DNA from: Bremia lactucae
Lineage: Eukaryota > Oomycota > Peronosporomycetes > Peronosporales > Peronosporaceae
DNA length: 26,011 nt
Assembly: GCF_004359215.1 (NCBI RefSeq)
Contig: NW_027152029.1
Location: forward strand, 2,026,775 to 2,052,785
Reading direction: 5' to 3'
The notes under the pieces are model-generated. The model was given only the letters and a program-made list of their open reading frames with translations, was not told the DNA's origin and did no database searches. This document shows positions 9,872 through 18,177 of this stretch, piece after piece. Numbering within the stretch: position 1 is the stretch's first letter; every line of letters starts with the position of its first letter. A program made the translations under genes and the position numbers.

Positions 9872-10358
9872 TGTAACGGGGTGTCCTGTTACATAAAAAT
9901 TATTTCCTATAAGATGAATAATATTTTCATTTCCTAGGAGAGGAAATAAGTAAAGAAGTATAGAATTATTGTATTTATTAAGTTTGACTTAATAGCTCCA
10001 ATATTACCAAATTTCGTAATGTTGATGCAATGAGACATTAATTCTATTGATTGAATAATTGAAGTTTAAATCAATCCCGCCAATCGTTATAAGAAACGAT
10101 TGTGCGGTGCGCAAGTAGGCGCGATACATAGTTTGTTGTTAATATAATAAAGTCAGTAGTAGATAGAAGATCGTAACTTAGAACTTGATATCTTAATACA
10201 GTTTTCATTTTTCTCTATTGTAGGCCTTAGTCTAGATCCTCTGAGCTAAGTTCTCTTAGCTTCGTAAATACCTTCTCTGTGCCTTTGCGTACGTTTCGAG
10301 GCACCTCAACTTCACTGTAATAAGTGTAGGTTAACTAGTACTGTTATCAGTACCCATG
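9872..10358 (+). repeat. 3' LTR of element C (3' end truncated or decayed)
   Basis: It begins TGTAACGGGG immediately after a G-rich polypurine tract. It shares blocks with the element B LTRs read on the minus strand: TTTCCTATAAGA boxes, the CCGCCAATCGTT...TGTGCGGTGCGCAAG block, TTTCGAGGCACC and GTTAACTAGTACTG. The expected terminal GCCCCGTTACA is not present. Homology fades near 10358. Confidence 0.8.
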
Positions 10359-10488
10359 AATCGATATTCACTGTGAGCTATTACTTTCGCAAGTCTGCAG
10401 GTTGACGACGAGCTTGTTCATTTGTGAGGATTGCCTGCTCCTAAATTATGTTGGGCTCAGGGCCCAAGGTCCTGCGCAATGCAGCTAA

Positions 10489-10629
10489 AGCATCCGCGGC
10501 ACCACGTTCTGGGAACGGATTGGAGCCCGACGAGATTTGTTCACACGACGAGGCGTGTACGAGCGACGTTATTTTTCCTCATCCTCGATGAAAGGTGAAT
10601 TTTATATTCCACCATCTTATGATCGTCGA
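10489..10629 (+). CDS. Left part of an ORF split by element B (unknown product)
   Basis: After a TAA at 10486-10488 the plus strand is open for 47 codons up to the insertion point of element B. It continues in frame, after the target duplication, for 19 more codons to a TGA at 18091. The left part contains FWERIGARRDLFTRRGVYER and GEFYIPPSYDRR, and has no ATG at its start. It could be the last exon or C-terminal end of a gene interrupted by the retrotransposon, a fragment of another repeat, or a chance frame. I do not recognise the family. Confidence 0.3.
10625..10629. repeat. Target-site duplication GTCGA (left copy, element B)
   Basis: GTCGA directly precedes the element B LTR at 10630. 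An identical GTCGA directly follows the other LTR at 18029-18033. Five bases is the usual Ty3/gypsy duplication length. Confidence 0.9.
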
Positions 10630-11140
10630 TGCAACGGGGCACGTTTCACTGTTCAGTACTAGTTAACCTTACACGATTACAGTGTAGGTAGGGTGCCTCG
10701 AAATTTCACGTTACACAAGAGTACAGAGGAAGGTTTCTAGGTAGCTAAATGTCTTTAGCTACCAAAAGGTAATTTAATGGATTAGAATTAGGGAGCAGTG
10801 GAACTGTATTTTCTTATAACTAATTTCCTACGTAACGAGGTTATATCTACTTCAGAACTTATACTATTAATATCTAATTAACTATGGCGCTCCTTGCGCA
10901 CCGCACAATTGTGTCTAGAAACGATTGGCGGGGTTGCTTTAGACTTAAATCAACCAATCAATAGAGCTAATGTCTTATTGTATCAATTGTACTAAATTTG
11001 GTATTATTGGAATTATTTAAGTCAAAAATTTTAATGACGATATGATAGTTTTGCACTTCTTTATTTATTTCCTCTCATAAAAAAAATATTTATTATTTTT
11101 CTTATAGAAAAAATTACTTATGTAACGGGACCCCGTTTCA
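10630..11140 (-). repeat. 3' LTR of element B
   Basis: 511 bp, ends TGCAACGGGG...CCCCGTTTCA. It is collinear with 17492-18028 but has a small deletion near 10645 that removes half of the terminal hairpin, and other indels. A purine-rich tract (minus strand, TTAAAGAGAGTGA, about 11141-11153) lies just upstream in the element's sense and fits a polypurine tract. Confidence 0.92.
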
Positions 11141-11284
11141 TCACTCTCTTTAACCAACAGTCACCCTAGTGATTGATGCAAGGTGACAGAAAAAATATTA
11201 GTCTTTTCCTGTAATTGGCATTTTTTATTAGTAAAAATACCGATTTTATCTGCAGTATGATTTTAACCAAAATACCAATTTTAT

Positions 11285-12420
11285 TTGCATTTGATTATAA
11301 TAAAAAAAACTGATTTTATTTGCATTCTTGAATTTGACCAGAATCAAGATGGCGACAAACAAGTCTTGCGCGTTTGCCGCGAGGCCGCTAAGCTGGCAGC
11401 TGCACGGATCAGTGTAGCTGTCAGTAAGGCAAATGTTTCAGTAGACGCTAATACGTCTACTGCGGGGGATATGTCACCTCCTACTCCCATTGGAGGTGAC
11501 CGGGGTATGTCATCTGTTGGTGACATTGCAGATGACGGGGACAAGTTACCTGCTACGCCAATTGTAGGTGGCTGATCCAAGTCACCTGCATCGCCCGACT
11601 CAGTGGAGACTGAGAAGGCCGCCGGATCACCCGGGGCCGAGCCCGTTGAACCTTTGGGTTCTAACGTGACTACGAAAGAGGTGATGGCGTGGTTGTTTAT
11701 CTCGTCGGACCTCTTTGGTGAAGAGTCATCATCAGATTACTCCGAGGGCGATGACCACTCTGGTGATGATACTATACATCACCAGGAACTACGTGGTCGC
11801 GATGGTAAGAGAGCCGCTGGTGGTGCTAGTTTGCATCACCAGAAAAGGAGTTAATCTAGGGATCGCTCCCAGGGCCAAGTTAACAAATTAACCTTAACAT
11901 GAGCCAACAGGAGAGATACCGCAATACGTTGCGGTTTGCTTCTGAAAAGAGGCCTTGGTTACCCTCCAAGAAATACATCATTCGCTGGTCTGTTATGACC
12001 AACGATGAATTTCATATTCCGTCACTCGACTCATCCAGGCTTCACAAGCCTGGTGAGAATGAAACGGAATTCTTCCTCGACGCCATTTACCGGCATCGGT
12101 GGCACACTTGCAAACGGGCAAAGGATGTCGAACCTTTGTCCCAAGTTTAGACAGCCTTCGTACAGAATGAACAAAACATAGGCCGTAAGGTCTGGCTTGA
12201 CAAGCTAACCGCTTTCCGTGAACGATTCGAGAAACGGACCGTAGTCGGTGCACGCTATAAGTTGCACCGTTTGTCTAGAGAGGCAGGGGGGGACTCATGT
12301 TCATACTGTTTGAAGGTGCAGGTCATGCCTTTAAGGAAGCATATTCTCTTAAAGATCCGATTTGAGGACTCTCATCTCTTACGATATGTGTCAAGGGATT
12401 AAAAACCTTTAATCCTTTTA
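11285..12420 (+). pseudogene. Antisense accessory ORF of element B (unknown function, decayed)
   Basis: The plus strand, opposite to the element's pol strand, carries a degraded reading frame of about 370 codons between the chromodomain and the 3' LTR. Its frame is open from 11285 apart from a TGA at 11573 and a TAA at 11852, shifts by one near 11890, then runs through MSQQERYRNTLRFASEKRPW (from 11899) and FFLDAIYRHRWHTCKRAKD to a TAG at 12148. It continues with FVQNEQNIGRKVWLDKL and RERFEKRTVVG to a Cys-Ser-Tyr-Cys pair near 12298-12309. An acidic serine-rich stretch (GEESSSDYSEGDDHSGDD) lies near 11720-11770. Element C has a matching frame in the same relative position and orientation. I do not recognise the product. 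The CxxC pair might bind zinc. Confidence 0.5.
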
Positions 12421-12469
12421 CGAGCGCGGGAAACACTCGTTCTCCGATGGACCTTCTGCGAGGAGGATG

Positions 12470-14120
12470 GGTCTCGTCGTACTGGATGACGAAACTCGGA
12501 ACGTCCAACATCAGTTGGGAACGAGGTTCCCAACTATCATGCGAGGGTGGATACCCTTGCCAACGAACGAGATAACTCGTTCGAACCCCGTTTGCCTAAC
12601 GATGGTTCAAGAAACTTTCAACAAGAAAGCGCTTCTCACCACCTGAATCCATCAACGGATGTGAAGGAGAAGGAAAGATCGGGTTCGCCTCGTCAGATGA
12701 GCCCGGTTCAACATCGTGATTTGGATCACACCCGTTATTATTTTAGGGAAAATCTTGATCACTAGCAATCTCGTCGTCGCGAGTAAGCGGTGGCGGTCGA
12801 TAATGTTTCTCGTGACCAGTTGAAAAGTTGCGCCCAGATTGCGACTGAACAACTGGCGAACGAAAGGACATATCAGTCCCTTCAAAACGAGCTGTTGACA
12901 GCTCGTCAGAAGATCTCTTCTTTATAGGAAATAGTGGATCGTCTAGTTCAAGAGAATCAGACCCTGTTCCGAACAATAAGTCTTTGACTCAGAATCCTCA
13001 GGCTTTGGCTAATGCCCTTGACCGTTCCGGTAAAATCCAGAATCGGAAGAAGCCTCGTGCTGATGGTACGGGCAGAGACGCCCATCATAAAATGCAGGAT
13101 GCGTAAGCATACTACGACGCAGCTCGATCGTGTATGCATTGTCTTGGCGATGTAGATACAGAAACGGGCCGACATACCTGGGCAGTAATTTATTACTACC
13201 TACATTCGTCACTACGTGCTTTAGTAAGTTTACCGCAGACAGTAGGACTAGGTCATTAATTTTAAAATGAAAGTATGTTTGTTGTTCCATTTTTGTCTAA
13301 GCTCCGTTTCTGTCCACTGAATTGTTGATGGCAAATTCAACCATTGGCAAGAACTCGCTCCAACACTTAAAAGTGTGGACGTATCCGCGAAGTATCTCTT
13401 CGAAAATACGGTTTGCACGTCCCGTCTGACCATCTTTTTCAGGATGATCAGAAGTTGAAATTTTAACTGTGTTCAGATCTGAAACCAGTTCACGGGGTAA
13501 CCCATGGAGTCGAAATATCGGGTCAATAAAGACACGAGCATAGCCTTTGGCTGTGGTCGACTCCGGGACGGCAGCAAGATGTACCGTCTTGCTAAAACGG
13601 TCAACAAAAAACAAGATTGCCATTATTCGTGTGGGTGTCTTCGAAGAGACGAAGTCCTTAGATATGGACTGCCAACACTCTGCCGGAACAAGCAGAGGTT
13701 GTAACGGAGCACAGATAACGCGCTGGGCTCTACACGTTCACAAACTTCGCAAGCACGTATATACTTGCGGACGAACTTAGACTAGCATGGCCAGTAGAAG
13801 TCACGACTTATTGTGAGATAAGCCTTTTCACGTCCACGATAACCACTTATTGGTCCATTGTGGTACTCATACACGAAGCGTAATCGCAGATCATTGTTGG
13901 TAGGGATGACGGCACGAGGTGTGTCGCGCCAGCAATGGCTGTATAATACAATAAACCATTTCGTGTTGTATATCTATCTGTTGAGGATCGGTACAAGTTC
14001 GACAATCCTTTCAAAGATCGTTGTGATGGTTTACTAAGGTAATCCATCAACTCTTTAAGAGCCTTATCTTCTTGATAAGCTATTCTAACGTCGGTCGAGT
14101 AATGTTGACGACGGAACACT
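12470..14120 (-). pseudogene. Integrase with chromodomain (element B), broken
   Basis: Read on the minus strand: the N-terminal zinc-binding region (14119-13750, ending in ACEVCERVEP) has one His of the HHCC set replaced by Tyr. The catalytic core (13623-13297) opens FFVDRFSKTVHLAAVP, with LVSD then a deletion of roughly 25 residues. The DGQT motif is followed by Gly where the family has the catalytic Glu. The C-terminal GPY/F region (13290-13009) includes LPRYVGPFLYLH and THPAFYDGRLCPY. A Ser-rich linker (12976-12640) leads to a chromodomain around 12620-12480 (GEKRFLVESFLNHR, TSYLVRWQGYPPSHDSWEPR) with an internal TAG. Integrase joins cDNA to the genome; the chromodomain steers it to chromatin. 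The Glu-to-Gly change and stops make it inactive. Confidence 0.85.
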
Positions 14121-14242
14121 TATTGTTGCAGCAGTAGCCTTATGCTCCCTATTGATTTGCGCAGCCGGCTCAAAATCGGGCCGCGCGAAAGGGCAACAGC
14201 GACGACATTAAGTCGTTATGGTTTAAACTCTACGTAGAAGTT

Positions 14243-14498
14243 TTACTCCGCAAAGAAAGAAAACCATCTCGCCATTCTTTGCGAGAGGTGTGCACTGTTT
14301 ACGGTCGTGCGTAAAGACGCATGGCACGTGTATACAATGAACGGTCTATCTCCCAAGAGATAGACCCTAAACTTAGGCAGGGCATATTTCATGGCAAGGG
14401 GTTGAAGCTGACGCGATTGATAACAGACAACGCGCTCTGCGCCGTCTGTGTCATATTGCATTAACGTTCAGCCGATTGCAAAATTGCTGGCGTAATCG
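14243..14498 (-). pseudogene. RNase H domain (element B), broken
   Basis: The minus strand reads YASNFAIG, a TGA, then TLMQYDTDGAERVVCYQSRQ, LAMKYALPKFRVYLLGDRPF and HLSQRMARWFSFFAE. These are typical gypsy RNase H sequences. About ten residues normally found between SRQLQP and LAMKYAL are deleted. The Asp usual in the IVYTDHASLRT motif is Cys here. The N-terminal start of this domain (DQD-PFHMIF) is on the plus strand at about 15500-15528, across the inversion breakpoint. Confidence 0.8.
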
Positions 14499-15042
14499 AT
14501 GGACGAAAGTGTCCTCACTGAGAAGACTCGAATGGAACGATTTGACCCAATCCTGGGAATCTTTGAAGACAATTTCTTTATGTAAGGATTTGATAGAACT
14601 CAAGGATGTATCCCTTGATCCCTTCCGAGCGAGTTGCCTAAGGATAAACGAACTCGACACGGAATCGACCTGTATCACATCGTAACCACGTCCGAATGGT
14701 TCTCACACTTATGCGTAAGCACAAGTTGTATGCAAATCTTAAGAAGTATATATTCGCTGCAAGTGAAATACCACTTCTTGGGTGCATTGTGGGTAAACAC
14801 GGTGTACGGGGGCCGGATCCAGAAAAGATCAAGGCTATCACCGATTGGCCCGTGCCAGTCGATGTAAAGGGACTTAAAAAAAGTTCCTCGGTTTAGCGGC
14901 GTACCTGCACAAGAACTCACGCAATTATGCCCGAATGCATCTTCTTCTTTGCTGAAGAAAATGTGAAGTGATTATGGAACGCTGATTGTCAGCGTTCCTT
15001 CGAGGGTATCAAGAAAAGCTTGATGCAATCGCAATCTAGGCG

Positions 15043-15047
15043 ATTGC
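15043..15047. repeat. Target-site duplication ATTGC (left copy, solo LTR)
   Basis: ATTGC abuts the solo LTR on its left, and an identical ATTGC lies at 15490-15494 on its right. Confidence 0.9.
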
Positions 15048-15489
15048 TGTAACGGGGCACTACGACTTGTACTGCTTCAGTACAAGCCCACATCGCACTG
15101 CTTCAGTTGCGAGTGGTGCCTTACGTCACTTCACGTACACTAGTACGTGCAGAGGAAGACTTCTCTTTAGGACAACAACATTAAAGAGGGTTAAATGAAA
15201 ACTGTATTAATATAATTAAGTTTCTCTTCTTTCTATTTGTTAATGCTAACTTAATTATAAACTAATACTAAACATGCAATTGAATTCTTATCTGTCTCTC
15301 TCTCTTTGTTTACGATTACAGCTGATTAGTCTGCGGGATAAATAGATATAACGTCTTATACCTATTTATGGATAAGATTTCCGAGCATTACTATATAAAG
15401 TCATATTTATCAAGTATTATCTATTTAAGATAATATATTAATTAACAACCTTAAGTGTTAATTTCATGTAACGACTACATCCCGTTACA
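15048..15489 (-). repeat. Solo LTR of family A nested in element B
   Basis: 442 bp, TGTAACGGGG...CCCGTTACA, collinear with the family-A LTR at 1358-1796 and in the same orientation, but more diverged. It is flanked by the 5-bp direct repeat ATTGC with no internal element sequence on either side. That is the signature of LTR-LTR recombination after a full insertion. It interrupts the RNase H part of the inverted block. Confidence 0.92.
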
Positions 15490-15494
15490 ATTGC
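15490..15494. repeat. Target-site duplication ATTGC (right copy, solo LTR)
   Basis: Matches 15043-15047 exactly. Confidence 0.9.
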
Positions 15495-15528
15495 TGACCA
15501 AGACTGACCTTTCCATATGATCTTTGAG

Positions 15529-16698
15529 CTGCTGAAAACCCATTCATTCTCAGGAAATACTCTTTTTGACCAAATATCGGCCACGTACTTGTCATCTGTG
15601 ACAGATACGCAAATCTACTTGACTTTGCCACTACGCAGATCACGCAAGAACCGTTTCGGTTCTAGCGTTGGGCAATTGAGTTATCTCCGAAATTAATTTG
15701 GAGGCGCTATCAGATCAAGTGCATAAACGCCTACATTTGTCCATTGTTTACTAAGACATTGATTGTCTCAGCTTCTTCTTTGGAAGTTATTACTAAAGGT
15801 ACCTGGGAACCTTCGATCAAAAGTTTCAGGGGACTTCTTTCCACAGAAATTATTTGGGGAGTATCCTCCCCAACTGCCTCCTCCTGTGGTTGCGTTACCA
15901 CAGCGAGGCCCTCTACGATCGATTCTCCAGTCGATCTAGGACTTTCGCACTGTCTCGCATAGACTGTTGTTTTAAACTTTCTTGGATGTTGCTTTTTAAG
16001 CAGGCATCCTTGTTTCGTACCACTCAACACCTTCGAGTGGTCGAACTTCGACGCTGCCTGTGCTTGTGCACAGCCGTCGCGATCTAACTCTACAATGTGT
16101 TGGATATTCACACTAAGGTCTTGTGCAGTCATGCTAACGACCAAACCTTAAGTGAGGCCATCGCACTCACTCGTAGGACATCCACATGCTTGTAAACGCT
16201 CCAAGACGTTCATCAGTTGGCCATCTGATGAACAAGAGACAGGGATCGTCCCGGCTTGATGCTCTTAATTTATACATGGCTCGTACTTTCTCAGCCATGG
16301 TAATCCATGGACGATATCAAATTTGTCATCTAAATCTGGTACGATGAAATCATCATCGTACTATTTACCCTTTAACGTGTATTGGATACCAACTACACGT
16401 TTCTCAACCGTCACAGATACGCCTGTTGCTAAGGGCACTGTCATCCTCGTTAGAAGAATATCGCGCTCATTACATTTGAGACTGCAATCTTCTAGCGATT
16501 GGTGTCTAATAAAATTATTTGACGCCCCACAATCGACTAGGGACTAAAGGGGCAACTTATTTGACCTTTTTTTCAGGGTGATGAGGTTAACCTCATCCCC
16601 TGGGGCAGTTACACACAAAGTTTGTGTGTGAGGAGCAACTTGAATCAATAAGCCTGCAAATTTTTTCAACGTTGCTGGATCAGTAGGGCGCTCCGCAC
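15529..16698 (-). pseudogene. Protease and protease-RT linker (element B), broken
   Basis: Read on the minus strand from the end of gag in the -1 frame: VGAERPTDPATLKKFAGLL, then the retropepsin active site LVDCGASNNFIRHQSLED (about 16485-16545) and LLTRMTVPLATGVSVTV. The flap-to-C-terminal part FIVPDLDDKFDIVHGLPWLR (about 16285-16345) follows. The active-site Asp and Gly are kept, unlike in the family-A copies. A long linker follows (16144-15731, MVVSMTAQDLSVNIQHIVEL onward), then EPKRFLRDLRSGKVK and VTDDKYVADI (about 15580-15660). It ends at VFSSS (about 15528), where the inversion starts. Stops at about 16555, 16360 and others prevent expression. Retropepsin processes the Gag-Pol precursor. 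Confidence 0.75.
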
Positions 16699-16720
16699 CT
16701 ACTGACCCCGAACGTTTTTT
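16682..16720 (-). promoter_or_regulatory. Putative -1 ribosomal frameshift signal at gag/pol junction (element B)
   Basis: On the minus strand AAAAAAC (16720-16714) is read as A-AAA-AAC in the gag frame. A 10-nt spacer and a hairpin (16703-16682) follow, with stem AGTAGG/CCTACT, a one-base bulge, stem GCG/CGC and triloop GAG. The gag TAG (16701-16699) lies in the hairpin. Compared with family A, the bulge base and the loop differ but the stem is unchanged. Confidence 0.6.
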
Positions 16721-17441
16721 ACGATCCGCCTCCAGTTGCGATTTCGCAACAGCGTCGGATCCGCTTCCCCCGCTATTCCTAGCGAGAGGTCGGTCTTTTT
16801 GCTCAGTGTATTAGGCACTCGCCGCGGGGGACTACACTTATATGCGTCGTGGCCCATTTTTTGACAACGATTACATTTCTGTAATCGTTTGTAACTTGAT
16901 GAGCGAGGTTTCTCGCTCTTTACATACGAGAGATCCATGAGTTCTGGACCTCCGTTTTCTTGTCGTTTCGGTGAACGATAAGCACCAGAGTGGACAAAAG
17001 CCTGTTTAAGACTAAGTCCTCCTGTTTCGCTACTTCGACTGCTTTAAACTCAGAGATTTCGATCTTTAAGCTTTCGGGTCGACGCGAAAGCGTCGCTCCA
17101 TTAGCAGCATATACATGCTGCTGTCTCAACAGTTCCAACTGTTGAGCACCCTGTGCTCTCAACACCTCTGTGTGTTGAGAGCCTTGCTGGTGAAGCAAGG
17201 TTACTTTCTCTTGGGCCCCGTCGAGTTCTTGTTTAAAAAATGAACTCGGCTATGGCCGCATGCTGTTCATTTCCGCCCAGAGTGTACAGCATAGCGCCAA
17301 CGGCTGGCCTGCCTTCGACCGAACTCTTTGTTTGATCGCTCTCCATTCGAGGTCACTCAAATGAGGAATCCCCTCGTGCGTTGCGTGAAAACCTTCTCGA
17401 GGACCTTAGAAGCTCTCTCCTTCTTCATTCAACATCTCCAT
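16699..17441 (-). pseudogene. Gag (element B), broken
   Basis: A start ATG lies at 17441-17439, 50 nt inside the 5' LTR, but the first codons run into a stop. Recognisable parts are a Gln-rich helical stretch (LHQQGSQHTEVLRAQGAQQL, 17198 onward), RRPESLKIEISEFK (about 17045-17085), then a deletion of roughly 110 codons relative to family A removing most of the capsid. QEDLVLN and the nucleocapsid follow, with the CCHC knuckle CNRCQKMGHDAYKC (about 16840-16880). Gag ends at a TAG (16699-16701) inside the putative frameshift hairpin. Confidence 0.8.
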
Positions 17442-17471
17442 GTTTGATGGAACGTGCGTGGGCAGTTAAAC

Positions 17472-17489
17472 GAACTACAAGTGCTACCA
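17472..17489 (-). other. Primer-binding site (element B)
   Basis: Two bases inside the 5' LTR the minus strand reads TGGTAGCACTTGTAGTTC. TGG is the complement of the universal tRNA CCA end. TGGTAGCA would pair with a tRNA ending TGCTACCA, as many initiator-Met tRNAs do, but the rest of the match was not checked, so the primer tRNA is uncertain. Confidence 0.55.
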
Positions 17490-17491
17490 GA

Positions 17492-18028
17492 TGTAACGGG
17501 GCACCCATCACTAGTACTGTTCAGTACTAGTTAACCTAACACTGATTACAGTATAGGTAGGGTGCCTCGAAACTTCACGTTACACAAGAGTACAGAGGAA
17601 GGTTTCTCGGTAGCTAAGGGTCTTTAGCTACCAAAAGGTAATTCAATGGATTTAGAATTAGGGAACAGTAAAGCTGATTAACATAATAAGTTTCCTACCT
17701 AACGATCGTCTGTCACTACTGAACTTATTATATTAATATCTAATTAACTATGGCGCTCCTTGCGCACCGCACAGTCGTGTCTTGAAACGATTGGCGGGGT
17801 TGATTTAGACTTAAATCAACCAATCGATAGAGCTAATGTCTTGTTGCATCAATACTACCAAATTTGGTATTATTGCAACTATTAAGTCAAAAGTAATAAA
17901 GATAATAATTTTGCAATTCGTTATCTATTTCCTCTCATAGGAAACACTTATTATTCCTCTTATAGGAAATAATATTTTTTACTCCTCTTATAGGAAATAA
18001 TACCAATGTAACGTGACTCCCCATTACA
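17492..18028 (-). repeat. 5' LTR of element B
   Basis: 537 bp, TGTAACGGGG...CCCCATTACA. In its U3 side (17928-17997) it carries three copies of an inverted-symmetry box, TTCCTCTYATAGGAA. Near the transcript-downstream end it has a perfect palindrome CTAGTACTG-TT-CAGTACTAG (17511-17530) and a second hairpin (17535-17557). The U3 end lies 149 bp upstream of the folate gene start, which reads in the opposite direction. Confidence 0.93.
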
Positions 18029-18033
18029 GTCGA
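18029..18033. repeat. Target-site duplication GTCGA (right copy, element B)
   Basis: Identical to 10625-10629, directly after the end of the 5' LTR. Confidence 0.9.
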
Positions 18034-18093
18034 GGAAAGGTGCTAAAGAGATTACTCACATTTGAGTTATTTACAAACTCAGCCCATGCTTGA
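18034..18093 (+). CDS. Right part of the ORF split by element B (unknown product)
   Basis: In frame with 10489-10629 once element B and one GTCGA copy are removed. It encodes GKVLKRLLTFELFTNSAHA and ends with TGA at 18091-18093. See the left part for interpretation. It is only 19 codons and lies just upstream of the folate gene, so it may instead be non-coding 5' flank. Confidence 0.28.
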   Translation, partial: GKVLKRLLTFELFTNSAHA

Positions 18094-18177
18094 TTCTTTC
18101 TTAGCCAGCAGTCTTTCTCATTGAAGTAGACTATACCGTAGAAGCTAAAATCAATCAATTAATTAAGTGTGAATACG

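Larger units (their letters stand above)
8095..10358 (+). mobile_element. Element C: decayed Ty3/gypsy element, 3' half
   Basis: It holds an RT fragment, a chromodomain remnant, an antisense accessory ORF remnant, a purine-rich tract (9862-9871, AGGGGGGGTGA-like) and the 3' LTR. Its LTR and downstream region are related to element B but lie in the opposite orientation. Elements C and B are therefore tail to tail, with about 270 bp between them. No 5' LTR was found, so the left boundary is uncertain and may be as far left as about 7230. Confidence 0.7.
14496..15528 (+). pseudogene. Inverted block of element B: linker, RT and start of RNase H
   Basis: Within the minus-strand element this block reads on the plus strand. 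It opens with the pre-RT linker (SMDESVLTEKTRMERFD, from 14496) and LPKDKRTRHGIDLYH (about 14630-14675), the entry to RT. The RT palm, including its catalytic motif, is deleted near 14690. The thumb and connection follow: LMRKHKLYANLKKYIFAASE, LLGCIVGKHGVRGPDPEKIK, AITDWPVPVDVKGLKK (14705-14880). RNase H entry sequence SFEGIKKSLMQS (about 14998-15035) is interrupted by the solo LTR and resumes as AIADQD, a stop, and PFHMIF (15493-15528). Both edges join correctly to the flanking minus-strand frames if flipped. Confidence 0.8.
10630..18028 (-). mobile_element. Element B: complete but inactive Ty3/gypsy (chromovirus-type) retrotransposon
   Basis: This 7,399-bp element has its 5' LTR at 17492-18028 and 3' LTR at 10630-11140, flanked by a perfect 5-bp duplication, GTCGA. 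Read on the minus strand the order is gag (with CCHC knuckle), protease, linker, [RT/RNase H block inverted onto the plus strand], RNase H, integrase with HHCC-like, core and GPY/F parts, chromodomain, then an extra region with an open frame on the opposite strand, then the 3' LTR. RT before integrase plus a chromodomain marks a gypsy chromovirus. The two LTRs are clearly diverged (roughly 85-90% by eye, plus indels), so the insertion is old. A family-A solo LTR is nested inside. Confidence 0.92.

Noticed and set aside
10448..10596. Plus-strand frame MLGSGPKVLRNAAKASAAPR... ending at 10596
   Set aside because: It competes with the other frame that stays open through the element B insertion site; it has no recognisable motif and no support from a second copy.
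12547..12950. Plus-strand frame with a coiled-coil-like stretch (QLANERTYQSLQNELLTARQ)
   Set aside because: The minus strand here is the linker and chromodomain of the element B integrase, which is clearly recognisable (RFLVESFLNHR, SYLVRWQGYPPSHDSWEPR). The plus-strand frame is its shadow, so I end the antisense ORF near 12420.
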